Shown here: piece after piece, positions 1 through 15,013 of the stretch
How the letters are laid out: the number at the start of each line of letters is the position of its first letter
How positions within the stretch are numbered: position 1 is the stretch's first letter
From: Allodiplogaster sudhausi
Taxonomy: Eukaryota; Nematoda; Chromadorea; Rhabditida; Diplogasteridae
Length of the DNA: 64,000 nt
NCBI GenBank assembly: GCA_945643635.1
Contig: CALZFC010000041.1
Coordinates: 3,022,501 to 3,086,500 of the forward strand
Direction of reading: 5' to 3'
The notes under the pieces: generated by a model
What the model saw: the letters and a program-made list of their open reading frames with translations, nothing else
Told to the model about the DNA's origin: nothing
The model's database searches: none
Made by a program: the position numbers and the translations under genes

Positions 1-1268
1 TGGAGAGAGAACTAGATAGTGAAAGATATACCTCGACTGCTTTTCTAAGTATTCTATAACGTCTACTGCTTTTCTAAGTATTCTATGTTTCGACCTGATA
101 ATATTTTATAACATTCAAACAATTACTACTATTTAATCCACTCTACAGTAATCCCTTGTCTCTTACCAAAGACGCTCTTCTGTTCTTCCTTGTGAGTGGT
201 TGGTCGAGAGTCGGTGTCCGGTTCAGTTTCTCCACCACGCTCAACGGAAGACGGAGGTCAGCGGGCAGTGAGAGGCGCTTCTGGATCTCTTCCTTAAAAG
301 GAATTATCGTTATCGTCTCTCTCTTTCATTCTCCCTCTCTCTCTCTCCATCCCCTATCATGTTCCGAATTGCCGCAACATCTGAGACAAGCAACAACGAA
401 TGTGCTGGCGGAACATATTTGTGCTTCAAGCTTACACAATACATTGTATACTGTCAATGTCTACTGCTTGGTAAAATAAACTCGTCGATTACTATTTTCC
501 CCTGTAGTACTCATAATAAATCTGAGACGAGGAGAACCCCGGTACAGTAGAAAAAAATTCCCTAATCTACAATTTTCTGGTTGTGCAAGGAGATGCGTCC
601 AATAGCAACCGCTTCCTCCTCCCCACCCATCGTCAGTAACATCTCTCTCTCTCTCCCTCTCTCTCTTTCTCTTCTCTAAATATGTCCCTTCATTATCTAT
701 TTCTTTAGCTTTCTTTCTTTCTCTCTCTCTCTCTCCCCCCCCCCACCCTTCTCCAGTTTCCTGTTTCCTCCTTGGTGACCCCATTCCACTTGGCAGCAGC
801 CACACGTTGTCTCTCACTGTTTCGAAATTCCGTGACAGCGCTGTCATTCTTCCTAAGCTTTCTTTGCTCTTTTTCTCTCTAACTCTCTCACTCTCTGTCC
901 CTCTCTCTCTCGCTCTCTCTCTCTGTCCCTCTCTCTCTGTCCCTTTCTCTCTCTCTCTCTCTCTCTCTAGCCCTCTTTCTCGCTTTCCATCCCTATAGTC
1001 TCTCTTCAACTTTTTCACTCTGTTCCATCTACTCTAGCCAATCCATAGACATCATAGAGAATCCTTTTGGGAAAGAAAGCAGATCAAACATCCCCAATGC
1101 CAGAAGAGAAGGGGATGATGTCAAAATAATGCCCTTGGCAGGAAAATGTTCAGCATCCTGTCATTCTAAGGAATAATCGTTCCCATATGTGGAAATGTCA
1201 GTGGAACGAGTGTGGCAAAAAGTGGATGTTGCGGGTCTTCAAAGTACGCTTCATAGAATGACAGAAAG

Positions 1269-1299
<31 letters not shown>

Positions 1300-1464
1300 G
1301 CTACAGTCTGAATTGCTGAGGAAGATATGATATAAAAAAAGGGGTTGAGTGGCAGCGCCTGGAATGGACATATTCCCTACTTTTATGCATATTAAATTAC
1401 GAATGGCTAGCATTTGAAATGTCGTCATGCATGAAAAGGCAGCGATAAACATGGGAGAGAACTT

Positions 1465-1515
<51 letters not shown>

Positions 1516-1939
1516 TAGAAAGAGGGCTTACAGGGAGTGCAAAATTCAAGGAGCAATACGCTCTCCATCTCAATCATTCTCCTTCTCTCTCTCTCTTTCT
1601 CTCTCTCCGCCATAAACCAATTAATGCAGACTTCCGGTCACTAAATGAATCATCCTTCCCCGGGGCTCTCACACTTTCAACAATGTAATTAAGTTACGTC
1701 ACTAATAATACGAGTAAAGTCAGGAGGCACCATCTCAACTATAATATACGGACAAAAGTCATCGCTCATCGTAAGGGATAGATACATTGCAAAGGTCTGT
1801 GAGGTCAAGGTAATTATATAAGTAAGTTAATGATATCGATATTAAATGAAATAAATAAATAATCACTTTATTCATTAACGAAAGAATAATTTACTAAGAA
1901 ATACATAGTAAGAAAAAAAAAAAAAACTAAACAAATAAC
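1..1939. other. 3' side intron of the pct-1-like gene, microsatellite rich
   Basis: This stretch contains CT tracts (about 300-350, 635-680, 715-740, 855-970), a GA tract (1470-1511) and AT-rich sequence with poly-A near 1908-1925. I found no further exon that continues the kinase reading frame, so it is probably intron leading to exons left of the window. A TCTACAGTAATCCC motif occurs near 144. Confidence 0.5.
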
Positions 1940-3674
1940 CTCGCTCCACTTCCTCGATGGCTTCTGTCGCATCTTGACATTAACCACGTAGCGTCCCGCG
2001 CCCCCGCCGCCGACACCAGAAAGCGAATTCGCTGAGGAAATCTGGAAGCATGTTTCCTAGCTTCTTAATAATAATATCATTTTAATAGTAATTTTATATA
2101 TATATATATAAATATGAATATATAAAATATAAAATAAAATGTTTTCTTAAAAAAATTTTTTTAGACCAGGAAGTGCGCCATTAACAACTAGCATGTGATC
2201 GCTGACAATAAGAATATGCGTAGTACACTAGAAGTGTTTAAAATTGAAGCTTATTAAAGTTTCCCACGACAAAATGAGAAAAAGTGGCACAGTTGACAAA
2301 GCGAAACAGAACTCTGTGCATGATTAGTATCACTATATCTCCTCCTCACTTCGTCAATCTCTCTCTCTCTCTCTCTCGTATTCACTCTTTCCGTCTGTCG
2401 GTCTCTCTCTCTCTCTTCCTTATACTTTGTCTCGTATCTACCTACGCGTCTATTCATGCATGTCGGATAATTCAAACTTAACAATATCTTCTCAGATAAA
2501 TGAGAAAATGAGATGAATCGACGCGGTAAAACCCACTCTTTTTTGCAACAAACGTAAGCTTCAATAATCTACAAATCTGTACGTGAAATAGCAAAAAAAA
2601 AAGTGTGCATCGGCAAAAATTATCCAGTAAGTATAATAACAGAAATATATATATTTTTTAATATTATATGAAATATTTTAAATTTTAAATGAAATATAAA
2701 TTGCAAAAATCTGATGGTAGAAATAAACAAGCACCTGATCCGAGGTGCATGGAGACACTTCGACACTCTCGCCATCGGAGCCAAGAACGGAAGATTCTTG
2801 GACGACTGCTGAAAGGAAATATTCTTATTTTTAGACACTAGGAAGAATTACTCATAATTTTTGTCGTTTTACAGAATAAAAAAAGGATTCAGACATATTA
2901 CTACTATTTTACCTTTGTAATCCTCTTTTTCATCTGTTATCGAAACATCCACTTCTATCTTCAGTAGAATTGCCCCTGTTTCCACTCAACCTTATTCATT
3001 GCATTCTCTTGCATATGCCATTTTCTACCCGGAGTATGTTATTCCCACTTCGCTAGGTTATTACATCTTTTTCTTCAGCTTGTCATGCATCTCTTGGAGC
3101 CTCTTTTATGCATCGTATAGTAGGTATTCGGTTTGAAGCAAGATGGGCTTCTTTCTCTCTCTCAATCTCTCTCATTCTCATATGGTCTCTCTCCCTTCCT
3201 CTTCTCTCTCTCTTCCTCTCTCTCTCTCTCTCTTCCTCTCTCTCTCTCTCTCTCTCTCAACGTTCTCACGTGCGCTTTCAGGCTGGCTACAAAATAATCA
3301 CAAATATCTCTGACATTACGTCAGTAGGTCGGACGAGGATATGACACCGTTGTTAGAACTGCTCTCTCTCTGTCTCTATCTCTCTCACACTCTCTAACTC
3401 TTTCTTGCTCTCTCTCTCACTTACTCACTCTATATCTTCCTTTCTCACTCTCTAGCTTATTCTCTCCTCTCTCTCTCTCTCTCTCTCCCCTGAAAGAAGT
3501 CTGCCATTCAATTGGATCTGTCTTACTTAGGGAAGAAAAGCTAACCGGACATGCACAGAGCCGGATATTCGCGCATCCAATAAATATTAGGCTTGTGGCA
3601 ATCGCCATGATATAAATAGCGCAAGATTCCCGACTGATTACGAGCTCACGCTATCACTCTCTTTCCTCTCTCTC

Positions 3675-3721
<47 letters not shown>

Positions 3722-4357
3722 AGTGCACCTAATCTGCATAACTGTTATATCCGACTATCTTTCCTTTTGTCAGAGAAAGCCAGACTTGTTAGCTCTGGAA
3801 CTGCCTCTTCTCGTAATCAAACTCTCGAAAAGCGGCTGCGCTCTCTGACGCATGAAGCGGCGATGTGGCTTTTTGCCACTTTCTGATGAGATGCGAACGA
3901 GGAAGAGATGGCAATGTGTAGAGGAAGAGAACGAGGGATGTGGGAGAGGAAAGAGAGAGAGAGACAGAGACAGAGAGAGTGAGAGAGAGACAGAGAGAGA
4001 GAGAGAGAGGGAGAGAGAGAGAGAGCGAGATTAGAGAGAGAGAGGGAGAGAGAGAGAGTGAGATTAGAGAGAGAGAGAGAGAGCGAGATTAGAGAAAAAG
4101 TCGAAGAAGCAGAAAGTCCAACAGCACACTCTCCTACCAGTACAGAAGTGGCGAAGTTGGTCAAATCGAGTTAGCACCCCCCTTCGAGGCCGTCGTGTCT
4201 ATTCTCGTTCTGTACTAGAAGCTTGCTTCAAGGCGCCTCAATCCCTGGAAGCTTCTTTTCTTTCTCTGCCTCACTCTCTCTCTTTCTCTCTCTGCCTCTC
4301 TCTCTCTTTCTCTGCCTCTCTCTCTACCTTTCTCTTTCTCTTGCTGCCTCTCTCTAG

Positions 4358-4398
<41 letters not shown>

Positions 4399-4589
4399 CC
4401 TCTCTCATTCCCTCGCCACCCTTCTCTTTGTCCACCGTTCGCACGAAGTCGAAGAGTGCTCCGTTCTTCCATTCTCAATCACACACTGGGATCACTGGTC
4501 TCTTTGTTGTATGCTCTTCAGCTTCGCATCTTCACACAGTGGCAGTTTTCCTGCAGTTCCTAGACAGAAGAGAGAAAGAGAGGCTGAAT

Positions 4590-4634
<45 letters not shown>

Positions 4635-5971
4635 CGAGAGAGAGAGAGAGAGAGGAAGAGAAGGAACGAGAGAAACACAAAGAAAGAATAAGTAAGATTA
4701 GTGAAAGAAGGTGAGATACTAAAAATTAAAGGCAAGAAATCAGAAGCGCATAATATCAGAAGCTTTTTTTTCCAACGAAATCGACATCTGGTCGTAAATA
4801 AAACGAGTACTGCCCAATGCAATATTTTGAATCGTAATGCTTTGGAATATATCTTGCCTGAAATGTTATCATTACATCCGATTTAGCTCCTTCAACTGGG
4901 TCGCTATGGTTTCAGGCCTGAGTTCGCCATCTGTTTCATATCTTTTTAACGCGTGTGGTTTGGCAGCTAGAGAAACCCTGAGAGTCCAGTTTGCTTTTCC
5001 CCAGTTCATCTCGGTCTGGGGTCCAAATGTTTTCGATTAAACATTTATGAGATCCAGAGGAGATTCGGCAAAGCTTTTATGACGCCGCCAAGGACGAGAG
5101 AGAAATAGAGAGAGAGAGAGAGAGAGTGAGAGAGAGAGACAGAAAGAGGGAGAAAAAGAAAGTAAGAAAGACTGAGAGAGAGAGACAGGCAGAGAAAGAT
5201 AAACAGATGGAAGCGCGATAAAAGTGCAATGATGATCTGCTAGTCCATGTCCTCACTTCCCCCGTACTCAGACCCCTCTGGTTTGGCTCCCAGCCTTCAT
5301 CACGGCTATTTTCTAGTGAGACAGCTGAGGCTTCTCCCTCAGGGGACCTCTTTCTCTTCCATGGCTGACAATGAGGGTCTATCCATCCACTCCACCCAAA
5401 GGTCCGATGATTGCTTTAGAGTGGGCGGATATGGTCACGCGGTAACTTCATAAGATACAACACTTTGGGCTAGGAGTGGGCAATTGCTTGAGGGGGTCTA
5501 TGTAGTCTGTCTAGGGCACCTCAGGGAGCGAACCGGGCCAAAAGGGGACCCATTTCGGGGCCGTAAGCCTAGTGCCAGGCAACAATTCGTTATTACGCAC
5601 GCTATGCATGCACTAGCACTGCCAGGGTGTGCCGTGAATTCGGGATTTGGTGGCGGCAAGCAGAAAGAGAGGGCTTGATGACGATGGAGAGGAGAAGCGG
5701 AGAAAGAGAGAGGCGGAAGAGAAAGTGGGAGAGAGAGAGAGAGTCAGAGAGAGAGAGAGAGACAGCAATAATTAGAGACAACGCAACAGTGACAGCCGTA
5801 ACGTTGAATCATGTCATTATTCTCGCTCTTTTGCTACCCTCATTTATTCTCTGTGGCTGTGGCAGTAGCTGATGGAAAGAAAATTATTAGAGAGAGAGTG
5901 AGTGACAGAGAGAGAGTGAGAGAGAGAGAAAGTGAGAGTGAGTGAGTGAGGGAGAGAGAGTATGTGTAAGT

Positions 5972-6026
<55 letters not shown>

Positions 6027-8706
6027 GAGAGAGTGGGAGAAGATTCAAACACTATGAATAAGCTTATTAGCGGGTCTAATGCTCCTTGCTGAGCGGGAGT
6101 AGATGAAGAAAGAAAGAAGGAAAGAAAGACATCGAATCATAAATCAGCACGGAACACGCTTCTGCTGAAATCAGGATGTCGGCAGGAGTCCATTTGCAGA
6201 AAATGGAAATGTAGTTACAAAAAGGACACATTCGTTCTGCTCCAATTCTTGGAGTCTTTCAAATTATTTCGAGCACCTTGAGGCTGAAGTATGAAATGAT
6301 TGCAAAACCTTACAGCCCTCTGCAAAACCCTCTTCAGTTATGCGTGAGTTGTTATTGTAGTGCTCAATGGTTTTGTCCACTCCCTTCTCTTTCATAGTCT
6401 TGGTGGACAGGAAAGGAGTACGATAGGGGTGAGAGAAGAGAGCAAGAGAGAGAGAGAGAAGAGAGAGAGAGAGATAGAGAAAGAGAGAGACATGAGACAG
6501 AGAAAGGAAAAACGAGCCGTCTAGTGCTTTTTCTCCTTTTATGTCGCATTGCGACTCTGCGCTTCTCCCATAGAATGGAAAAGAGGAAGCAACAAAGGGA
6601 GAAATTGACTGAAGATTGCATGTAGAGGCCAAATTCATCCAGACAACAACCATGAATCTCAGAAAGAAGAAGAAGAGAGTGGCCAGTTTCTGGTCTGGAT
6701 TTAGGCGGGAAATTGTGGGGTTGTGGAGCATGGTCACAGAGAGAGAGAGAGAGAGAGAGTGAGAGAAAGAAAGACAGAGAGAGATATAGACATCGAGATA
6801 GAGAGAGGCATAAAAAGAAAAAAAAAAGTTATGGACACAGTGCGGGTTGATAGGGGGACATGTTGCTCCATCGTTTCTTCTTCTCCACCATGGCCCCTTT
6901 GACAAACCTGATGACCTAGCATTCAATGGTACCGAAAAACAGAAAAGGAGTTGTTTGCTTAGGGTTCCAATAACCTCTCCTTTATATTAAACGAGACTAG
7001 AACATCCCCAGCTCCCTTTCATGCTCATGTTCAGGCGCGCCTACAAATATTCTTGGGACTCTTCGGACGGATGCCTTTTCCAGAATCCGGGCAAGACCCC
7101 CAACCATGCGTTACATGTCAACAACAAGTTGGATGGATCTGAGACGGTCTCTCTATCTCTCATCCTCTCTTTCTTTCTTTGTCTCTCTCATCTTCTCTTT
7201 CTTTCTCTTATCTTCTTTTTCTTTGTCTCTCTCTCTCATCTTCTCTTTCTTTGTCTCTCTCTCTCTCTCCTCTTCTTCTTTCTTTGTCTCCCTCTCATCT
7301 CTTTCTCTCTCATCATCACTCTTTCTCCCTCCCTCTTCATCTCGCTTCCTCCTCCTCCCTCTCTCCAACGCATCCACCCTTCTTCTCACGCATCTCAAGA
7401 CATCAAATTAGTGGCCATTTGTACCGAATAAGTGATGCTCTTTCCCACCGCCTGACATCCAAAGCAGTGAGTGGTTCTGCATGTCTGACAATGAGAGAGA
7501 GAGAGAGAGATAGAAAGACAGAGAGAGAGAGAGAGTGAGAGAGAGAAAGAGAGAGAGAGAGAGTTAGGGGGAGTTAGAGAAAAGAAGAGCGAGAGAGAGA
7601 GAGAGTGCGCTTAGATAGAGTAGGAAGGCACCTTCCTGTCTGGACCGGCCCTGGGGGTGTTCGGTGGGCTAATCACACCCACTCACTCTTCCTTGCTCTT
7701 TCTCTCCCTCCCTCCCTCCTTCTCTCTCTCTCTCTCTCTCCCTTTCTCATTCTCCTGTCTCTCCCCCCTCTCTTTCTCTCTCCTCACCACTTCCTCCATT
7801 ATCCTGAGAGAGCTTCCCCCCATCTTTGGTCTCATCAAGTGTCAAACTTTGCATGGCAAGTTGTCAGCCCCGATCATTGCACTCCTCCATTTCCCTCAAG
7901 TGAAGCATCTTCACTTGATGAAGGTCAATCGGATCTCTCGGGGTGACTCATCCTATTGCGATGCAAATCTGGTTAAGTCTTCTCGAGATGAAGACCCAAC
8001 GATCTGTCTCCTCTTCTCTCTCTCTCTCCCCCTCTCCTCACCCTCTCTTTCTCAATCACAAAACCCCCTCTTCTTATCCCTTTCAAGGCCCTCATAGTGT
8101 CACTCTTGCAAGATTTCATTTCTACGCCTAGGCAAAGTCTTCAGCAACCGAAAAAGGCTGATAGTATTCCGTAAAACATCGGAAGCCAGGGCCCGGGGGG
8201 CTTCTTGGAATTTGATTCTCTCCTTGCAGCCTCTGCCCCCTCATCTTGCCCTCTTACATCATCGTTGATAGTCGAAAGCCAAAAGGCAGATTGGAATGGA
8301 GGTTGAGGTGAGGTGAGCAGGATAAATATTTGTCCCGACTTTTGCACAATATCTAGCCGAGAATCCTCTAGCGGAATCGACATTCTCAGAGGCATCCAAA
8401 AAAGATAAGTTCAGAAATGAAAAGACAAGGGCGTTTTGAAAATGGGGATACATAAAGAAGTTACTATACTCAAAAGAAGACACCTATATGTATACGGTAG
8501 ACTAACCCCACCCAAGAATGCGAGTCTAATTTCGTAATCAGTATCAGAAAAGCCGGCAATCAGTTTCTGTGCTCCGCCGTGTTAAGCAGTGTTCCCAATG
8601 TGCAATCTCTCTCCAATCCGGCAGAGAGAGAGAAAGATTCTCCGGTCTAATCGGCTTGCTGCCCTTCCTCTAAGCATCTCATGCGCTTGCTTATTCGAGA
8701 ATTAGA

Positions 8707-8737
<31 letters not shown>

Positions 8738-8970
8738 TGTGAGAGAGAGAGAAAGACAGAAGAGAGAGAGGGAGAGAGAGATAAGGCAGAGAGAGGCAGA
8801 AGAGAGAGAAAGAGACAGAGACAGAGAGAGAACGAGAGGGAGAGAGGGATGAAAAGAGTTTGAGAAAGCGCAGAAGGTACCGCTAGACCTACATGAGCTT
8901 ATAGTTTAGTGGGTGAGTGTACGTGCGTGGTTCGTTCGAGAGTGCGTAACCATGAGTAGAGAGAAAGAGC

Positions 8971-9009
<39 letters not shown>

Positions 9010-12000
9010 TGAGGGAGAGAGAGAGAAGAGAGCTAGAGAGAGACAGAGGCAGAGAGAAAGATAGGGAGAGAGAGAGAAACTTAAGAATGTGGTGCTTCTT
9101 CCTCTTTCCTGTCCTCCTCTTCAGCTTATCTCGATCCGCTCATGCATAGAACGTGGCAGTTTAATGCGCACGCTGAGAGGCGAATGCGAAAAGAGCGGTG
9201 GAAAAAACCGTTCGATGGCCAGCGAATTTTAAGCGAACATCTAGCCGAGAGATCAGGAAGACGAGATAGAGATTAGGTGGAGTGGCGAGAGAGGGAGCGA
9301 GAGAGAGAGAGAGGGAGAGAGAGAAAGAGAGTATGGATAGACAGGTGACTGGAGAGATACACTAATGAAGCGAGAGCAAGAGTGCGAAGCAGAGTGTGGT
9401 GAGTGAGAGGATGGCTATGGGGAGGGGGTCTTCATGGCTATGAAGAGGGTGGTGCGTAGGACCACTTGAGCTATGAGGGGGGGGGGGGCAAGCGGAAGCT
9501 CCACATCCCGACTGCGCCACCTCTGCATGCCCCCGTAGGCTGTAAACACTTCCGGGGGTTTCTGAAGCTCAGGAGAAGCTCAGGGGGCCGTAGACGTACC
9601 ACAGAAGCACAGAATACATAGATGGATGGATAGAAGCCCCGCGCTGATGCTGCTGCCGGAAACGGGATCTCGTTACAGCCTCTGAGAACGTTCGTTCAAG
9701 GAGCTTTTATCCTCTTCCTCTTTCATCTTCTCTCTCTCTCTCGCTTAACATTTCCCTGCTTCCTTTCTGCCATTTTCATACTCGATCCACATTTTCAGCC
9801 CCTCAGGGGACTGTGGACATTGACAACAGCCCATTGATGGGAGGCCGTAAAACAAGTACGCACGAGAGAGAGAGAGAGAGAGAGACGAGAGAGAGAGAGG
9901 AATGCATAGCGAGAGAAAGATACAGAGCTCAAGTGACGGAAGTGGAAAACAACCTTAAAAGGGAGCTCAAGTGTCAGTTGTACGAGGAAGAACTACGTCC
10001 ACTTATAATACGATTATGGAAAAGGCAAACATCTCAAAAACAATCTTGCCTAACCGAGCGATTTCCCAACTCGTCATCGGCCCGTTCCCAAAACCCCTGT
10101 TAATTTATTCATACATCAAGAATGATGTGGCCCTATTTATTCCTTGACCTGTTATCATAGAGTATCTTCTGGTAGAGGAATGGTGGAACCGAGCATTATT
10201 TATCAAAATGATCCCTTTGTAGTGCTTACACGCGAGCTGCATATACAACACTATCGTTCTGGGCTGATTCAAGGCACCCGGCACGGTTGATTCATGGGAG
10301 AGACATAAAGAGAGAGGGATGGAGAACGAGATAGAGAGAGAGAGAGACAGAGAGATAGAAAGTGAGAGACACGGAAAGAGGATGAGAGAAAGAGAGCGGT
10401 CAGAGACCTGCTACCGGGCAGCATCGGCGGCAAAGGCGCTTTGTGAGGAACATTGCTTACGCTTGAGTGAGAGAGTCGAAAGGGAGAGAGAGAGGCCTGA
10501 GAAGCAGAGAAAATAATACACGGGCACGCACTATTCGCGAATCAAACGCTGTTGAAGTGGCGGCAACTTCCACCAGCTGGCATGGAAATGGGAGAGAGGG
10601 GGGAATGGGAATAGAGAAATCAACAAGCATACAAGTAGGAAGTGAACGATAAAGATAGAGAGAGAAAGATAGAGAAAGAGATAGAGAGGGGGAGAAAGAG
10701 AGACAGAGAAAGAGATAGAGAGTGAGAGAAAGAGATTGAGAGAGTGAGAGAGACAGAGAAAGAGATAGAGAGGGGAGAAAGAGAGACAGAGAAAGTGATA
10801 GAGAGAGAGAGAGATAGACAGTAGCAGCTACATATCATTATTATCACACCCAGAAGTGGGACGATCAGAGAAAGAACATGAAAGGCGAAAGGTGGCTACA
10901 ATGTTATCGAATAAAAAAAAAGAAAGAGAACGAAAAGCGACGAAAAGATGCGTTGCAGATCATCGATTCGTACATATCATCTTTTGGGTTTTTTGTTGTA
11001 ACTCTTGTGAACTTGTGGTTTGTTTACCAGAGTAGGCCAAAGGAAAGGCAAATGATTTCAGGTAGTTGACATGCAAGAATCGTAAAAATGGGAAAAGAGG
11101 GAAGTGAATTAATGCAAGCAAATGAAAATATAACTATATTAAAATAAATTTTCGGTATAGAAGCAAAATTGGGAGAAAAAGGACCTTCGTGGTAACTGTC
11201 TGAGTGAACCATTTTAAGAATTCCATTGACTCGCTGGCTTTGCGGGCAGCCAAAAAGCGCAAATGTTTACACCTGATTCAACTCAGCTGTCATTTCGAAA
11301 CAGTCGTTTTCTCTCTTTCTCTAACCCTCTCTCTCTCAACCATCAATGAAAGCGCAAACATCCGGTACATTGCAACAAGTATGGGAATGAATACTAGTTA
11401 AACATTCAAACATGAATGGGTCCCGGGTGGAAAGAAAAACCCTCTACAGTACTCCGTGAACTGACATAGCGATATTGACGGTCGGATCATTGAGGTCCTC
11501 GTGCTTCTTCGTTTGCCAACAAAGGCGGAAAGCCAGTTGGCAAAGGACGATGACGTGGGTATCTTGGCTTGAGAGTGGCAGGGGAGTCCACCGCTGCCGA
11601 CTACGACGCCGTTCGAAGTGACATCAACGATGCCGTTGTGGTTCTCGTCGTCCTCGCTGGAGCCCCGCGACCCTCGTGAGCCACTTCTGAGCGGGGTGAG
11701 CGGGTTGGCGGGTGCGTAGAATTCCTCCGTCACGCATGGGAGGGGCGGCTCGCCAAAGTCGTGGAACGTTGCCGACTTGCTGATTTGTGGCATTGCTTCT
11801 TCGGCCCCTCTTATCTCCTCTCTCTCACGCCTACCAGTTCACTGTCTGGTGGACAGAGAAAAGAGAGAGAGAGAGAGTGAGAGAGAGAGAGGCAGACGGT
11901 CAGAGCACCTAAGTAGGAGATGCGAGGGGCGAGTAGAGAGTGAAGTACAATCGGTGATAAGGCTAGGGCACGACACGAATTGTGTGCCTCCTCCTCCCGC

Positions 12001-12495
12001 TTGTCAAAAAGTGGGAATTGATGGCTCTCTCTCTCTCTTCTAGAACGGAGAGCGAGAGCAGTGTGTTTTCGAGTACTGGGGTACTAAGTATACCAAGAGT
12101 ACTTGACGGCGACTGGAGATGGGCGGGGATCGAGGGGTATAAAAAGGCGGGCCGGCCCGAGAAACAAACAAGTCTCAAAAGGGGGCGCCTTTTTTGGCTT
12201 CCTCTAGACGATGCTGAGACCCCCCTTTGAAGGAGAAGGAGCAGCCGGAGCTTCTTCTTTTTCTTCTTTCTTCTTATGTTGAAAGTCGAAAGTACGCGTT
12301 AAATGGAGCGTCTCCACTTCTGGAAAAATATATTGATGCAAAATTAGAATTCACTTTTGCCGCCGTCGGCGCGGGCATACAAATGTGCACTTTTCACACA
12401 GCAGTAAGTACAAGCGCGAATAAGGGCAATTGGGAGAGAGAGAGAGATAGAGAGAAAGAGAGAGATTGAGAGAGAGAAAGTTAGAATGAGAGAGC

Positions 12496-12527
<32 letters not shown>

Positions 12528-12754
12528 GAGAATGAAAGAGCGAGAGAGAGAGAGAGAGAGAAGGAGAGAGAAAATGAGAATGAGAGAGCGAGAAAGAGAG
12601 AAAGAGAGACAGAGAGACAGAGATGACGAAGAATAAGAAACACGCGGTTCAACGAAAAGGAAAAGAAAGGCGAAGGCGACCGAAAGCAGTAGCAGGCACG
12701 GAGTGGACAAGGAAATGTTTGGCGGGTGGGGTTGATTGTGATTGGAAGAGAGAG

Positions 12755-12793
<39 letters not shown>

Positions 12794-12949
12794 GACAGAG
12801 CAACATGGGGGTGCTAAGATTGCTGTATTTAAAGGAGGCCAAGAAAGAGTCGGCCTGAGGCACGAGGGAGACAGAGATCCAACGATGGCTTGAAGCAGCA
12901 GTGGGAGGACGCGGCTGCTACATGCGTATGCGCAGTACCTCCATATACT

Positions 12950-12992
<43 letters not shown>

Positions 12993-13391
12993 GGATAGCG
13001 AGAGAGACAGTGAGAGATAAAGAGAGAAAAAGAGGGGAGAAGGTCAGAGAAAGAAAGAGATAGAGAGGAAAGAAAAAAAGGTAGCCAGGCATGTGTGGAA
13101 GAGCAGCTGCGAGGACCAGGAAAGAGGGCGCGACAACGCGACAGAACGAGGAGCGAAGATGGTCGAGGTTAGGACGAGGATGAGAGAGAGAGAGTGAGAT
13201 GGAGAGAGGGACAGGGGAGAGAGAGAGTGCGCGGCGTGAAGAGGACGGCAGACAGTGCGACGAATCGATGGACTGCTGTGGAGGCGGGCGATGGGGAGGG
13301 AGTGCTCCGGGGGAGGAAGGCAGAGGGGAGGAAAGGATAGATGGGAGAGAACGACTGCGCGGGGATGGGCGGGCGAGAGAGTGTAGTAGGA

Positions 13392-13428
<37 letters not shown>

Positions 13429-13466
13429 GAGATGGGTGTGGGTCACAGGGAGATAAAGAGACGGCC

Positions 13467-13497
<31 letters not shown>

Positions 13498-14052
13498 GAT
13501 AGAGGAAGCTGAGAACGAGGGAAATGCTGGCGAGACAAGGCTGGAGGATGCAGAGTGAGAAAGTATTTGCTTCGAGGGCGTGAAGAGTCCGCTGGAGGGA
13601 TGTGTGGGGATGGAGAAGGGGGATGGGAGCGAGGAAGGATGTCAAATCGCGCAGAGAAAGAGAGAGAGAGGTAGAGAGAGAGAGAGGTAGAGAGAGAGAG
13701 AGGTAGAGAGAGAGAGAGAGAGAGAGAGGTAGAGAGGGAGGCTTGGATCCAGGCTGGCCGGGGGCCTCGTTGTGTGTATGCACAGGGCATGTACATATGT
13801 GCATACATGCGCAAATTTTATACAAGCCAAGTCCAAGTCGCGTCCGTCTACATGAATGCCTCACCTATTCCCTAACGTTATAACTGAGAGAGAGAGAGAT
13901 ATAGAGAGAGAGAGATAGAGGCAGAGAGAGAGAGAGAGACAGGTAGAGATATGAGTAGAGCGAGGGAAAGAGAGCGGCAGAGAGAGAGACAGACAGACAG
14001 AGATATAGGGAGAACGAGGGAGAGAGGGAGCGGCAGAGAGATAGAGACAGAC

Positions 14053-14093
<41 letters not shown>

Positions 14094-14979
14094 AAGAGAG
14101 AGAGAGAGGGGGAAAGAGAGAGAGAGAGGGAAGGAGAGAGAATGTGATAGACCTCGGGTCTTCTCCAGTTTTTGATCCGTACATCAGATATGTATATATG
14201 AATTACGCTGATGCTACCTAGAGCAGGGCAGATTTATGGCATGTAATAAAATAGATAACAAGGGAAGCGCGATGGAGGGCGCCAACTGGAAGGTTGGAAA
14301 GGAAACACTGAAAGCTTTATTCTAATTAAATTCATAAAGTGAAATTTTATTTTTATTGTTGGAAAAGAAGCGCGTAAAGCTTTTTTCTAACTAAATTCAT
14401 GAAGTGAAATTTGATTTTTTTTTTTTGCAAGTTTGCCCAATAGAAGTCGCAACGTTTCAACTATGGTTAACAAAACAATTTTTAAAGAAAAAAATTAATC
14501 TTGCAAAACTCAGACTAGTGCACGCTTGCACCATTTTTCTCGTTTAAAAATCTTCAAGGATTAACTTCACTAAATTTAGTCGTTCTCTAAAACATTTCTA
14601 TAATCGTATCTAAATCCAATTACCTCTCTCTCTCTCTTTTTCTTTCTTTTTCTCTCTCTCTCTCAATCTCTGTTTACATAAATATATTCTGGGCCAAGCA
14701 AGTGGAAAACTTCCGGTGGATTAAAGGCGTCAGAAGATAATCTGGCTAATCTAAGCGCACGTCTTCGTTAATGCTAGCCACGACCTGATAACAGATTAGA
14801 AGGTCTTTTCGCATCAAAGATTCCATGCTAAAAAGAACCAGAAGCTATAATGATAATAATGAAAATTATAATAGTACAAAAATAGAAACAATTTCAAAAT
14901 ACTGGAAGATAAGCCTTTTCGCTTCTCTCCTTTCAGCTACGAGAGTAATGAAGCGTTTATCTGTGTGTTGTAGCTAGAA

Positions 14980-15013
<34 letters not shown>

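Noticed and set aside
5240..5680. GC-rich block with several open frames, possibly an old transposon piece
   Set aside because: No terminal repeats, transposase or reverse transcriptase motif, and no spliceable frame.
12133..12150. GGGTATAAAAAGGC, a TATA-like box on the plus strand
   Set aside because: No plus-strand gene could be built downstream, and the nearby candidate exon is on the minus strand.
14220..14310. Possible minus-strand exon after TTCCAG (LAPSIALPLLSILLH)
   Set aside because: Two frames are open, neither links in phase to the kinase exons, and the peptide shows no family feature.
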